A stretch of 64,000 nucleotides of DNA, from NCBI RefSeq assembly GCF_045055655.1, contig NZ_JBANFI010000002.1, positions 375,376 through 439,375 of the forward strand, read 5' to 3'. Position 1 is the first letter of the stretch; every line of letters starts with the position of its first letter. The notes beneath the pieces are model-generated. The model saw only the letters and a list, made by a program, of their open reading frames with translations. It was not told the DNA's origin and made no database searches. Both the position numbers and the translations under genes were made by a program. Shown here in pieces: positions 1 to 8,370 of this stretch. The DNA comes from Marinospirillum alkalitolerans (lineage in GTDB: Bacteria > Pseudomonadota > Gammaproteobacteria > Pseudomonadales > Halomonadaceae).

Positions 1-2757
1 CGGCAGGTGCAGCACCCGAGTCGGCAGCTTCACTGTGGATGGATCAACGAGAGTAGCTTCCAGCTGCGTGAGCAGAGCCAAGAGTTGTTGCTGGTGCAGT
101 TGCTGGCCGTCATAACGAATCTGCAGGGAGCGCACACCCGGTGCCAGTTCCAGCACACCAGGAAGGGCACGGTCTTTCAGCGCTTGCATCAGCAGGTGAA
201 CACGAATACGGGTGGTCAGATCGAGCAGGTTTTCGCCGTATTCCATCAGGATGTAACCATCACCGGCCTGACGATAAACCACCTGCGGACGCTCGTCCGT
301 GGCGGGCAGCGTGGCCAGCACACAGGGAGAAGCCGCAGCAGCACTGGCATTAAAAGTGGCTGCATCCGTTTTTTCAGCAATCAGGTTGGCATCCAGTGGC
401 GGTAATGCACGCAAGGCGGATGGCAGGGGTTGTAGGGTGTGGATGGCCTGATCCCAGGCTTGTTCCAGCGCCACTGCCGCATCAAAGGTCATCGGCACAA
501 AACGGATGGTGTCACCGGGTTTCACCTGCCCTACCTTCCAGAGTTCGGCACGGGCAATGGTGACCGGACAGACAAAACCACCCAAGCTGGGGCCATCCTT
601 CATCAAGATTACTGGGCTGTCGCCGGTGAAGTTCACCGCACCGATGGCGTATTCACAATCGTGGACATTGGAAGGGTGCAGACCGGCTTCCCCGCCATCG
701 GTTCTGGCCCATTCCAGCACCGGACCCACCAGACGCACACCCAATCGGTTGGCGTTGTAATGCACTTCCCAGTCGGTAGCAAAAAAGGTTTCAAAAGAGG
801 CCTGAGTGAAAAAGTCAGGTGCACCGTGCGGGCCGACCAGCACACCGATCTGCCACTGCTGACCGTAAGCGGGTACCAGCGCTGCCGGTGCCTGTGCCGG
901 AGCGGCAAGATCAGTGGTTTCCGGCAGCAGCTCCAGCAGATCACCGGCACGCAAAGTGCGGCCGCAGAAACCACCGAACTGACCCAGTGCAAAGGTGGAA
1001 CGACTGCCCAGATACACTGGTACATCCAGACCACCCCGAATCGCCAGATAGGCCCGGCAGCCGCTTTTGGCCTGCCCTAGACTCAGCACCTGACCAGCCT
1101 TCACGGCCACCGCCTGCCAGCTCGGCAAGGGCTGATCATCCAGGGTGGCGGACTCACAGGCACCGGTGACAGCGATCACGGTATCAATATTGAATTTCAG
1201 GGTCGGGCCGATCAGGGTGGCTTCAATGCCAGCGGCATCTGCGGGGTTGCCCACCAGGCGGTTGGCCAGTGCAAAGGCCTTGTCATCCATGGGGCCGGAT
1301 GGTGGCACACCGATATCCCAGTAACCCAGACGACCCGGCAGATCCTGCACACTGGTGTAGGTGCCGGGCATCAGCACTTCTACACTGCGACTGGTGTAGC
1401 TGAAATGATCCAGCGCACGGGTGGATACCTGCCCTGCTGCAAAGTCTTGATCCGCCAGCACCGCACGCAGGTATTCCAGATTGGTGGGAATACCATAAAA
1501 GCGGGTCGCGGCCAGTGCAGCCCGCAGGCGACTGAGGGCTTCCGCACGATCCTCACCATAAGCAATGATCTTGGCAATCATCGGGTCAAAACCAGAGGAG
1601 ACTTCACTGCCGTTTTCAACACAGCCATCCACACGGATGCCCGGCAAGTCATCAGGCAGAATGACTTCACTCAGGCTACCGGGGCTAGGCTGAAAGTTCT
1701 TCAAGGGGTTTTCGGCATACACCCGCACTTCCATCGCAGCACCCTGCGGGATGATGTTACGCAGGGGTGTTAGATCTGCTTGACCGGCTGCCACCGCTAA
1801 CATCTGCTCGATCAAATCCAGCCCAGTGACACATTCAGTGACTGGGTGTTCCACCTGCAAACGGGTGTTCACTTCGAGAAAATAAAAAGCATCCTTGGCG
1901 GCATCGTAGATGAACTCCACGGTACCGGCACTACGATAGTTCACGCTGCGCCCCAGACTTTCGGCAGCTTCAATCAGCGCCTTGCGGGTGGCCGCAGGCA
2001 GATGCGGTGCTGGGGTTTCTTCCACCACCTTCTGATGACGACGCTGCAGGGAGCAATCGCGCTCACCCAGCGCCACTACTTCACCCAGACCGTCCCCCAG
2101 CAGTTGCACTTCCACATGGCGGGCATGGTCAATGCAGTGCTCCAGAAACACACTACCATCATTAAAATACTGCTGCCCAAGACGCACCACCCGGTCATAG
2201 GCTTCACGCAGTTCATCAGCCGTGTTGCAGCGGGTCATGCCGATGCCGCCCCCGCCTGCAGTGCTTTTTAACATCACCGGATAACTGATGCGCTCGGCCT
2301 CTTCCAGCGCCTGATCCAGACTCTGCAACAGGTCACTGCCCGGTGTCAGTGGCACACCAGCGGCTTCAGCCAGAGCACGGGCACGGTGCTTCAGGCCAAA
2401 ATCTCGAATCTGGCTGGCAGTGGGACCAATGAAGGTGATGCCTTCAATGTCACAGCGCTCGGCAAACTCGGCGCTTTCCGACAGAAAACCATAGCCAGGA
2501 TAAATGGCCTCGGCACCGGTGTTGTGTGCTGCGGCCAGAATCTTGTCCATGTCCAGATAGGTTTCATCGGCCCGATGACCGGCCAGAGAAACCGCCACAT
2601 CCGCTTCGCGCACATGGATGGCATTGCGATCATCCTCGGCATACACAGCCACACTGCGAATGCCCAGACGTTTGAGAGTACGAATGGCTCGGCAAGCAAT
2701 TTCGCCACGATTGGCAATCAGCACAGTAGAGAAGTAACGGTGGCTTGTTGCATTCAT
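1..2757 (-). CDS. uca: Urea carboxylase, N-terminal 919 residues (runs off the left edge)
   Basis: Biotin-dependent carboxylation of urea to allophanate with ATP and bicarbonate in the cytoplasm, first step of the urea amidolyase route. The frame is open from the ATG to the first base of the window, so the C-terminus, including the biotinyl-lysine domain, lies outside. Seen: biotin-carboxylase N-terminus (VLIANRGEIACRAIRTLKR), ATP-grasp glycine loop (TAGGGGIGM), EVNTRLQVEHPVTE and the MEVRVYAENP stretch, giving a carboxylase domain of about 450 residues. A KipA-like half follows (VLMPGTYTSVQDLPGRLGYW, then SGPMDDKAFALANRLVGNP near residue 490), then the start of a KipI-like part. KipA/KipI domains fused to a biotin carboxylase distinguish urea carboxylase from acetyl- or pyruvate carboxylases. 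The start ATG overlaps the stop of the upstream allophanate hydrolase gene (ATGA), so the two are probably translationally coupled. Confidence 0.93.
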   Translation of the reverse strand, partial: MNATSHRYFSTVLIANRGEIACRAIRTLKRLGIRSVAVYAEDDRNAIHVREADVAVSLAGHRADETYLDMDKILAAAHNTGAEAIYPGYGFLSESAEFAERCDIEGITFIGPTASQIRDFGLKHRARALAEAAGVPLTPGSDLLQSLDQALEEAERISYPVMLKSTAGGGGIGMTRCNTADELREAYDRVVRLGQQYFNDGSVFLEHCIDHARHVEVQLLGDGLGEVVALGERDCSLQRRHQKVVEETPAPHLPAATRKALIEAAESLGRSVNYRSAGTVEFIYDAAKDAFYFLEVNTRLQVEHPVTECVTGLDLIEQMLAVAAGQADLTPLRNIIPQGAAMEVRVYAENPLKNFQPSPGSLSEVILPDDLPGIRVDGCVENGSEVSSGFDPMIAKIIAYGEDRAEALSRLRAALAATRFYGIPTNLEYLRAVLADQDFAAGQVSTRALDHFSYTSRSVEVLMPGTYTSVQDLPGRLGYWDIGVPPSGPMDDKAFALANRLVGNPADAAGIEATLIGPTLKFNIDTVIAVTGACESATLDDQPLPSWQAVAVKAGQVLSLGQAKSGCRAYLAIRGGLDVPVYLGSRSTFALGQFGGFCGRTLRAGDLLELLPETTDLAAPAQAPAALVPAYGQQWQIGVLVGPHGAPDFFTQASFETFFATDWEVHYNANRLGVRLVGPVLEWARTDGGEAGLHPSNVHDCEYAIGAVNFTGDSPVILMKDGPSLGGFVCPVTIARAELWKVGQVKPGDTIRFVPMTFDAAVALEQAWDQAIHTLQPLPSALRALPPLDANLIAEKTDAATFNASAAAASPCVLATLPATDERPQVVYRQAGDGYILMEYGENLLDLTTRIRVHLLMQALKDRALPGVLELAPGVRSLQIRYDGQQLHQQQLLALLTQLEATLVDPSTVKLPTRVLHLP

Positions 2758-4577
2758 ACGAGAGTCTCCTGAGATTTTTTCAGATCGGCGATGTAAGCGC
2801 GCCAGCCGCCGAAGTGGGTGATGTCTTGTGCACTGCAAAGTGCTAGCGGTTCACAGATGAATCCCTTGACGCTGCGTCCGTCTTGCAGCAGCAGATTGCC
2901 TATCCCGAGAGGCTCAGGAATTTCGGCCACAAAGGCCCCAAAGTTCGCCAGCGGCACATCCCAGAGCTCCACCAAAATGGATGCCCCCTTCTCCGCCACC
3001 CGCGCCAATCCCGGTTTTGGTGGCGTGGTATTAGCCAGGGCATAAAGGCGGTACTCGGGCGCGGTCTGGGTGGCCTCCACAAAGCTGGCCTGGCGAGTGG
3101 TGAGCTGAAAATTCAGTGGCATACCGCGCAGATGGGCACCCACCACGGCCACCCTGACAGCACCGGGAGCCACAGGTTTGCTGGTCACTGCTGCAGGCTT
3201 GAAGGCCTGATCAGTGGCCCCCAGAGGGAGCGGTAGCTGCTGCTGCCAACGACGACCGAAATCCGCCAGCGCAAAATCCTGCCAAGCGTTGGCAATCAAG
3301 GTGATGCCAGCTGGCAAACCATCACTACGAAAAGGGGCAGGCAGCGCCAGCGCGCAAAGATCAGCCAGATTGGTGAAGTTGGTGTAGGTGCCAAACTGAG
3401 CGTTATAAAGAAGGGGTTCCTGCTGCATGGCTGCTAGGGTACGGAGGGTCGGTGAAGTCGGCACCACCAAGGCATCCACCTGCTGTAATTGCAGCTGAAT
3501 GCAGCGGGCCAGCTCCTGCCTGCGGTATTCAGCCGCGAAACTCTCTAGCGCCGTGTAGGCCTGACCTTGACTGACGATGGCATGCACCACTGGGTCCATG
3601 GCGTCTGGCTGCGCTAGCAGCGCCCCAACTGCATGAGTGCGTTCAGCTACCCAGGGTCCTTGATACAACAAGGCAGCCAATTCACTGAAAGGCGTAAAAT
3701 CAATTTCCACCAGCTCGGCCAGTGATGCCAGTTCACTGCGGGCCTGCTCAAAAGCGGCCTGCATGGCGGTATCACCAAAAAACTCCAGTTGTGCCGGAAT
3801 CGCCAGACGCGGACGCTCCGGCATGCCCACAGCGGCAGACTGAGGGCTGCGGCGGGAAAAAGCATCATCCAGATCCTGCTCGGCACCTAGGATGTGCGAT
3901 ACCTGCACAGCATCATCCACCGTCAGGGCAAACACCGAAACACAGTCCAGTGAACGGCAGGCCGGCACCACACCCTTGTTGGAAAACCAGCCCCGCGTGG
4001 GCTTTAACCCCACAATATTATTAAAACCGGCAGGGACTCGACCGGAACCGGCCGTATCAGTACCCAGTGCAAAAGGCACCAATCCTCGCGCCACGACTGA
4101 AGCAGAACCCGAACTGGAACCACCGGAGACATAAGCAGGATCAAAAGCGTTGGGTACAGCACCATAGGGGGAACGAGTGCCCACCAGACCGGTGGCAAAC
4201 TGATCCAGGTTGGTCTTGCCGATCAACACCGCACCGGCTGCTTTTAGGCGGGCCACCACCGTAGCATCCTCAGTAGCGGTATAGCTGAACGCCGGACAGG
4301 CTGCAGTGGTCGGCCAGCCTGCGGCATCAATATTATCCTTGATGGCGAAGGGCACACCCAATAAAGGCAGAGACTCACCTGCTGCCCGCAGCTCTTGCAA
4401 CTGCTGCCACTGGAGATGCAATTCATTGAAAGAAGCGAGATCAATCCAAGCCGGATCTTCTGCTGGTGATGGTAAAGCCGAAAGTAGAGCTTGAAGCCTT
4501 TGCCAACCCTGATCATCTTGTTGGGCCAGCTGCCACTGCTCAAGTGTCCAACCAAGCGTTTCTATTTGCGTCTGCAT
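2754..4577 (-). CDS. atzF: Allophanate hydrolase
   Basis: Hydrolyses allophanate, the product of urea carboxylase, to ammonia and CO2. The 607-residue protein has an N-terminal amidase-signature domain with the Ser-Ser-Lys triad visible: Lys80 in GVPFAIKDNIDAAG, the serines of GGSSSGSAS near 154-158, and nucleophile Ser178 in TDTAGSGR. After about residue 430 it continues into the extra C-terminal domain that separates allophanate hydrolases from plain amidases. The ATG used here has AAGG eight bases upstream; an in-frame GTG nine bases earlier (4586) is possible but would absorb that Shine-Dalgarno sequence. It is the first gene of the pair, and its stop overlaps the urea carboxylase start by four bases. 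A 12-bp palindrome lies just upstream and may be the operator. The symbol atzF is used by family; no atrazine pathway is implied. Confidence 0.92.
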   Translation of the reverse strand: MQTQIETLGWTLEQWQLAQQDDQGWQRLQALLSALPSPAEDPAWIDLASFNELHLQWQQLQELRAAGESLPLLGVPFAIKDNIDAAGWPTTAACPAFSYTATEDATVVARLKAAGAVLIGKTNLDQFATGLVGTRSPYGAVPNAFDPAYVSGGSSSGSASVVARGLVPFALGTDTAGSGRVPAGFNNIVGLKPTRGWFSNKGVVPACRSLDCVSVFALTVDDAVQVSHILGAEQDLDDAFSRRSPQSAAVGMPERPRLAIPAQLEFFGDTAMQAAFEQARSELASLAELVEIDFTPFSELAALLYQGPWVAERTHAVGALLAQPDAMDPVVHAIVSQGQAYTALESFAAEYRRQELARCIQLQLQQVDALVVPTSPTLRTLAAMQQEPLLYNAQFGTYTNFTNLADLCALALPAPFRSDGLPAGITLIANAWQDFALADFGRRWQQQLPLPLGATDQAFKPAAVTSKPVAPGAVRVAVVGAHLRGMPLNFQLTTRQASFVEATQTAPEYRLYALANTTPPKPGLARVAEKGASILVELWDVPLANFGAFVAEIPEPLGIGNLLLQDGRSVKGFICEPLALCSAQDITHFGGWRAYIADLKKSQETLV

Positions 4578-4598
4578 TGATACCACCTTGTGCTCTTA

Positions 4599-4610
4599 CT
4601 TGTATACAAG
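4599..4610. promoter_or_regulatory. 12-bp palindrome (CTTGTATACAAG), candidate GntR-type operator
   Basis: A perfect palindrome sits 22 bases upstream of the allophanate hydrolase ATG. The core TTGTATACAA resembles operators of FCD-subfamily GntR regulators, which often control urea amidolyase genes. No regulator gene is visible beside it, so the assignment is inference. Confidence 0.4.
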
Positions 4611-4791
4611 GCATAAAGCACAGGAGGCACCAGAAAATATTTTTTTATTATTTTATAAATACTTAGATCGCAAAAGCTTCAAAATATGCAGCGAAGAAGA
4701 ACGTAGAATGCACCAGGATCCAGCCGATTTTTGTGCTGCGCACCAAAACAGCCTAGCGCGCATCAACCAGTCAATGAACCAGACCCTATAA

Positions 4792-4820
4792 TTGAAATGA
4801 AAAACCTTATCATGTAGATT
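4792..4820 (+). promoter_or_regulatory. Sigma70-like promoter of the pentapeptide-repeat gene
   Basis: TTGAAA, a 17-base spacer and TAGATT, with the expected start point about 20 bases before the ATG at 4848. A second possible -10 (TATAAT at 4787-4792) lies just upstream but lacks a good -35. The surrounding gap of 270 bases between the divergent allophanate hydrolase and pentapeptide genes is otherwise AT-rich and empty. Confidence 0.45.
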
Positions 4821-4847
4821 CATAAAAAAATCCACTCGGAGACCAAC

Positions 4848-5333
4848 ATGCCAACCCGCCGCTTGCGCCATCCTATATTCGCCAGCCTACTGCTCCTTCT
4901 CCCATCGATCAGCTTCGCCAATGAGCCACTACGTATCGGTAGCTGCGTGCTGCAACCCGGTACCCAATGCGCGGGGCTGGCTGCCGAGCTGAAGTACAAG
5001 GATCTGAAAAACCTCGATCTGCGCGAGAGCAATTTTAGCCACACCAGCTTTCATGGCAGTTCACTGGATGGCAGTGATTTACGCGGTGCCAACCTTGTCA
5101 GTGCTGAGTTTGATATGAGTTCATTAGAGGGTGTCGACCTGCGTGAAGCCGATCTCAGCGATGCGCTGATGAGCCTGTCACGGATCCATGATGCTGATCT
5201 GCGTGGGGCGATTCTTTTTAATGTGGATCTGCGCTATGCCCAAGGTGTGGACAGCGCTCGCTTAGAGGGTGCTAGATTCTGCAATACGCGTTTGCCCAGT
5301 GGTGAGCTGAGTCATCGTGACTGCCCTGAATGA
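4848..5333 (+). CDS. Secreted pentapeptide-repeat protein
   Basis: 161 residues. The N-terminus is a typical signal peptide (two arginines, a leucine-rich core, then ISFANE), with cleavage expected near residue 25. From about residue 50 to 145 the sequence repeats with period five in the A(D/N)LxX pattern, for example LRESNFSHTSFHGSSLDGSD and LRGANLVSAEFDMSSLEGVD, which should fold as a right-handed quadrilateral beta-helix. Two cysteine pairs (in GSCVLQPGTQCAG near the start; one in ARFCNTRL and one in HRDCPE at the end) could form disulfides capping the helix in the periplasm. Most characterised pentapeptide proteins (Qnr, McbG) are cytoplasmic DNA-gyrase protectors; this one is exported, so that role is unlikely. 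Function unknown. GGAG lies eight bases before the ATG. It converges with the glycosyltransferase gene 16 bases downstream. Confidence 0.82.
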   Translation: MPTRRLRHPIFASLLLLLPSISFANEPLRIGSCVLQPGTQCAGLAAELKYKDLKNLDLRESNFSHTSFHGSSLDGSDLRGANLVSAEFDMSSLEGVDLREADLSDALMSLSRIHDADLRGAILFNVDLRYAQGVDSARLEGARFCNTRLPSGELSHRDCPE

Positions 5334-5349
5334 TCGAATTCAAGCGGGG

Positions 5350-6432
5350 TTAATCCAGTCTTGCTGGCCCCGCCATCACTCGATCTAAAGCTGCAAAAAC
5401 TGCTTCTTGGGTAATCAGATCGATGGCATCTGGATCTCGCACGCGCTGCCCCCAGCCCACCTGATCCTCTTCTTTGCCAAGAAACTGGCGCACGGCTTGC
5501 GGATAAGCATTGACGACATATTCACGTCCACGCCAAGGGCCAGTCCGTTCTGGATTCGAGGTGACATACAACCCCAAAGGCGGAGTACCCAGCGCAGCGG
5601 CCATATGAATCGGGCCTGAATCTGGAGCGACGACACAACGGGCCTGTTCAATCAGCGCCAGCAGCACCTTTAAGGATGTTTTGCCAACCAGATTGGTGAT
5701 CGGTGCTTGGCTCCACGCGCTAATTTTGGCAGCAGCATCCTGTTCCATCGGTGTATTGCCGCCGCTGATCACGGTGGCCAATCCGTAGCGCTGCCAGGCA
5801 TAGTCGGCTAGAGCGGCATAACCTTCTAAAGACCAGTTGCGCCAATTGCGCGCCCTCTGGCTCGAACAAGGGCTGAGGAGTAAATAGGATGAGTGTGGAC
5901 GCAGGGCTTGAGCCGCTTCACGCGCGGCATCAGGCAGGGGTAAACGCCATTCCGGCTGAGACAGCGGGCAACCTAGATGGCGGACAAAATCAAGAAAACC
6001 CTCCCCAACATGGGCCCGAGGATGGGGAGCAATCTGCTCATTCACAAACCAGCCTTGATAGTCCTTAGCCCTTGCTGAATCAAAACCTATCCGTCTTTGT
6101 GCAGGGATAAAGCGCGAGAGCACACTGGCGCGCAGAGCAGCCTGCATATGCAGGAGTAGATCAAAAGGCCGACCTTGGCGCTGCTCCAGCAGTTGCTGAC
6201 GCAAGGCACGCATGCCTTTTAAGCCAGAAGACTTGTCATAGACCAGCAGCTCGATCCCCTCTAAACCTTCGAGTAGACTATACTCGGCACGGCCAATCAC
6301 CCAAGTGATGCGTGTCGCCGGTGCAGCCGCTTGCAGCGCGCGCAGGCTGGGCACCAGATTGCACACATCGCCCAGCGCAGAAAGGCGCAGCACACACACA
6401 TCACCGAGTGAAGCAGATTGAGAAGCAGGCAT
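5350..6432 (-). CDS. Glycosyltransferase family 9 (heptosyltransferase-like)
   Basis: Probably transfers heptose or a related sugar to the LPS inner core at the cytoplasmic face of the inner membrane. The 360-residue protein has the GT9 layout: N-terminal Rossmann half beginning VLRLSALGDVCNLVPSLRAL, and C-terminal nucleotide-sugar half with the signature APDSGPIHMAAALGTPPLGL, followed by a P-E-R-T-G-P-W segment typical of waaC/waaF relatives. Which heptosyltransferase it corresponds to cannot be decided from sequence. The start chosen adds about 12 residues before the conserved strand; no other ATG lies between. Its ATG overlaps, on the opposite strand, the ATG of the Kdo kinase gene, so its promoter must lie inside that gene. 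The kinase neighbour supports an LPS-core role. Confidence 0.85.
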   Translation of the reverse strand: MPASQSASLGDVCVLRLSALGDVCNLVPSLRALQAAAPATRITWVIGRAEYSLLEGLEGIELLVYDKSSGLKGMRALRQQLLEQRQGRPFDLLLHMQAALRASVLSRFIPAQRRIGFDSARAKDYQGWFVNEQIAPHPRAHVGEGFLDFVRHLGCPLSQPEWRLPLPDAAREAAQALRPHSSYLLLSPCSSQRARNWRNWSLEGYAALADYAWQRYGLATVISGGNTPMEQDAAAKISAWSQAPITNLVGKTSLKVLLALIEQARCVVAPDSGPIHMAAALGTPPLGLYVTSNPERTGPWRGREYVVNAYPQAVRQFLGKEEDQVGWGQRVRDPDAIDLITQEAVFAALDRVMAGPARLD

Positions 6433-7237
6433 GACAGGATTCCAGCAACAAGAAAGTAAAGAGAAACACCTAGGTCAGAGCTGCATTCTATATGACGCTC
6501 AGCGCTTTCCACAAATCACAGCTGAATGGTTTGATCCGCATTACTGGGCTGAGCAAGGTCAGCTGATTGGTGGTGCACCCGGACGGGGTACCAGTTGTTT
6601 TATCCACACCCCAGCGGGCGAAGGCGTATTGCGTCACTACCGTCGCGGCGGTCTGATAGGGCGTTGGATTCAAGACCGCTATTTCTGGACAGGGCTTGCG
6701 GCCACCCGCGCCTGGCAAGAGTTTCATCTCACTGCCCAGCTGTATCAGGAAGGCTATGCGGTGCCTCAACCCTGGGCGGCACAGGTAGTCCGTCAGGGAT
6801 GCACCTATCGCGCGGATCTGCTCACCCAAAGACTTCCCCATGCTTTGCCTTTAGCGGATTATCTATTGCAGTCCAAGGCCACATCGGATCAGCAAGCTCT
6901 CTGTTTAAGGCAGGCGGGTCAGTTAATTGCTGATTTTCATCAGCGGGGTTTGAATCATGTGGATCTCAACCCGCGTAATCTATTGCTCGATCCAGAGCGA
7001 GTCCATGCCACTCAGCTTGCGGCAGATGGCCAGCCCATCTACCAACGAGCCGCTTCAGGGCTCTGGCTGATTGATCTCGATCGTTGCCAGCTCGGCCGCT
7101 TGACACCTATGCAAGCCAAGAGCAATTTACAGCGTTTACTGCGCGGTTTGATTAAGCTCGATGCGATCCAAGCAGCGAATTGGTTTGCCCAGATCGAAGC
7201 CGGATATCGCCACCGACTTGCGCACAAAGCCACCTGA
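6431..7237 (+). CDS. kdkA: 3-deoxy-D-manno-octulosonic acid kinase
   Basis: Phosphorylates the 4-OH of the Kdo residue in LPS inner core, using ATP. The 268-residue protein has the small atypical kinase fold of the KdkA/RfaP family: N-terminal lobe with GRGTSCFIHTPAGEGVLRHY, then the catalytic segment HQRGLNHVDLNPRNLLLD (HxDLxxxN) and the metal-binding WLIDLDRCQ (DxD-like). The segment LRHYRRGGLIGR is typical of the family. KdkA is known from bacteria that carry a single Kdo. The gene is divergent from the family 9 glycosyltransferase and shares the four-base CATG that holds both start codons; no Shine-Dalgarno sequence is evident, so both promoters and ribosome sites must be inside the opposite gene. 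Confidence 0.86.
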   Translation: MTGFQQQESKEKHLGQSCILYDAQRFPQITAEWFDPHYWAEQGQLIGGAPGRGTSCFIHTPAGEGVLRHYRRGGLIGRWIQDRYFWTGLAATRAWQEFHLTAQLYQEGYAVPQPWAAQVVRQGCTYRADLLTQRLPHALPLADYLLQSKATSDQQALCLRQAGQLIADFHQRGLNHVDLNPRNLLLDPERVHATQLAADGQPIYQRAASGLWLIDLDRCQLGRLTPMQAKSNLQRLLRGLIKLDAIQAANWFAQIEAGYRHRLAHKAT

Positions 7238-7262
7238 AAGCCCTTCACAGATCAGGTATAAT
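7234..7262 (+). promoter_or_regulatory. Sigma70-like promoter of glyQS
   Basis: CTGAAA, a 17-base spacer and a perfect TATAAT, beginning at the stop codon of kdkA. It would give a leader of about 110 bases before the glyQ ATG. Confidence 0.55.
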
Positions 7263-7380
7263 CGAGCGCTGAATAGCCAATCTTGAGACAGATCGCTTGG
7301 CGCTCACTGATCGAGCCATTCGGATTCAAGCTTGCTCGATTCAATCACCTTTTGACGACCACCTAGAGGCCGTTTTGACT

Positions 7381-8370
7381 ATGAAACCGTCAACACCGGA
7401 TGCATCGACTTTTCAGGGCCTCATTCTGGCTCTGCAAAACTACTGGGCCGAACAAGGCTGCGTGATTTTACAACCGCTGGATATGGAAGTCGGCGCGGGC
7501 ACCTTCCATCCTGCCACCTTCTTGCGCGCACTCGGTCCAGAAACTTGGAACGCCGCTTATGTTCAGCCTTCACGCCGCCCAACTGATGGGCGCTATGGCG
7601 AAAACCCCAATCGCTTGCAGCACTACTACCAGTTTCAGGTGGTCATGAAGCCCTCACCTGAGAAGATTCAGGAACTCTATCTTGGCTCGCTGAAAATGCT
7701 GGGTATTGATCCACTGGTTCATGATATTCGCTTTGTTGAAGACAACTGGGAATCACCCACGCTAGGCGCCTGGGGCCTTGGCTGGGAAGTGTGGCTAAAT
7801 GGAATGGAAGTCACCCAATTCACCTATTTCCAACAAGCAGGCGGCATCGAATGCTACCCAGTTACGGGTGAAATCACCTATGGCTTAGAGCGGATTGCGA
7901 TGTACCTGCAAGGCGTGGATAGCGTCTATGATCTGGTGTGGACACTCGACCCCTCGGGTCAACCCGTGACCTATGGCGATGTCTGGTTACAAAACGAGAT
8001 CGAGCAGAGTGCTTATAACTTTGAGCAGGCCGATGTGCCCTATCTGTTTGCCACCTTTGATCAGTGCGAAAAAGCCTGTCTTTCACTATTAGAAGCCAAG
8101 CTGCCACTGCCCGCCTATGAGCAGGTCCTCAAGGCCTCGCATACTTTTAACCTGTTAGATGCACGCCACGCTATTTCTGTGACTGAGCGTCAGCGTTTTA
8201 TTCTGCGTGTTCGCACCCTAGCGCGTGAGGTTGCACTGGCCTACTTCCAATCACGTCGTGCGCTAGGCTTCCCGCTTGCACCCCAGCATCTGGCGGATGA
8301 AGTTCTTCAGCACTGGGAACAGGAAGAACGTGCCCAAGCCGAAAAAGCCCTTAAGAAGGAGAAAGCATAA
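7381..8370 (+). CDS. glyQ: Glycine--tRNA ligase alpha subunit
   Basis: Catalytic subunit of the bacterial alpha2beta2 class II glycyl-tRNA synthetase, which charges tRNA-Gly in the cytoplasm. 329 residues. The conserved N-terminus FQGLILALQNYWAEQGCVIL is followed by QPLDMEVGAGTFHPATFLRA and YVQPSRRPTDGRYGENPNRL, with class II motif 2 and 3 features (EVWLNGMEVTQFTYFQQAGG; GLERIAMYLQGVDSVYDL). The frame is open 84 bases further upstream, but family proteins begin at this ATG, which has AGAGG upstream. The stop overlaps the glyS ATG by one base (TAATG), so the two subunits are probably made in balance. Confidence 0.97.
   Translation: MKPSTPDASTFQGLILALQNYWAEQGCVILQPLDMEVGAGTFHPATFLRALGPETWNAAYVQPSRRPTDGRYGENPNRLQHYYQFQVVMKPSPEKIQELYLGSLKMLGIDPLVHDIRFVEDNWESPTLGAWGLGWEVWLNGMEVTQFTYFQQAGGIECYPVTGEITYGLERIAMYLQGVDSVYDLVWTLDPSGQPVTYGDVWLQNEIEQSAYNFEQADVPYLFATFDQCEKACLSLLEAKLPLPAYEQVLKASHTFNLLDARHAISVTERQRFILRVRTLAREVALAYFQSRRALGFPLAPQHLADEVLQHWEQEERAQAEKALKKEKA

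Noticed and set aside
439..1080. Plus-strand open frame of 213 codons
   Set aside because: It lies antisense to the urea carboxylase frame, which has full domain homology. The plus frame has no recognisable family.
7297..7380. Longer GlyQ starting 84 bases upstream
   Set aside because: The extra residues are not in the family and the usual start ATG has a ribosome site.
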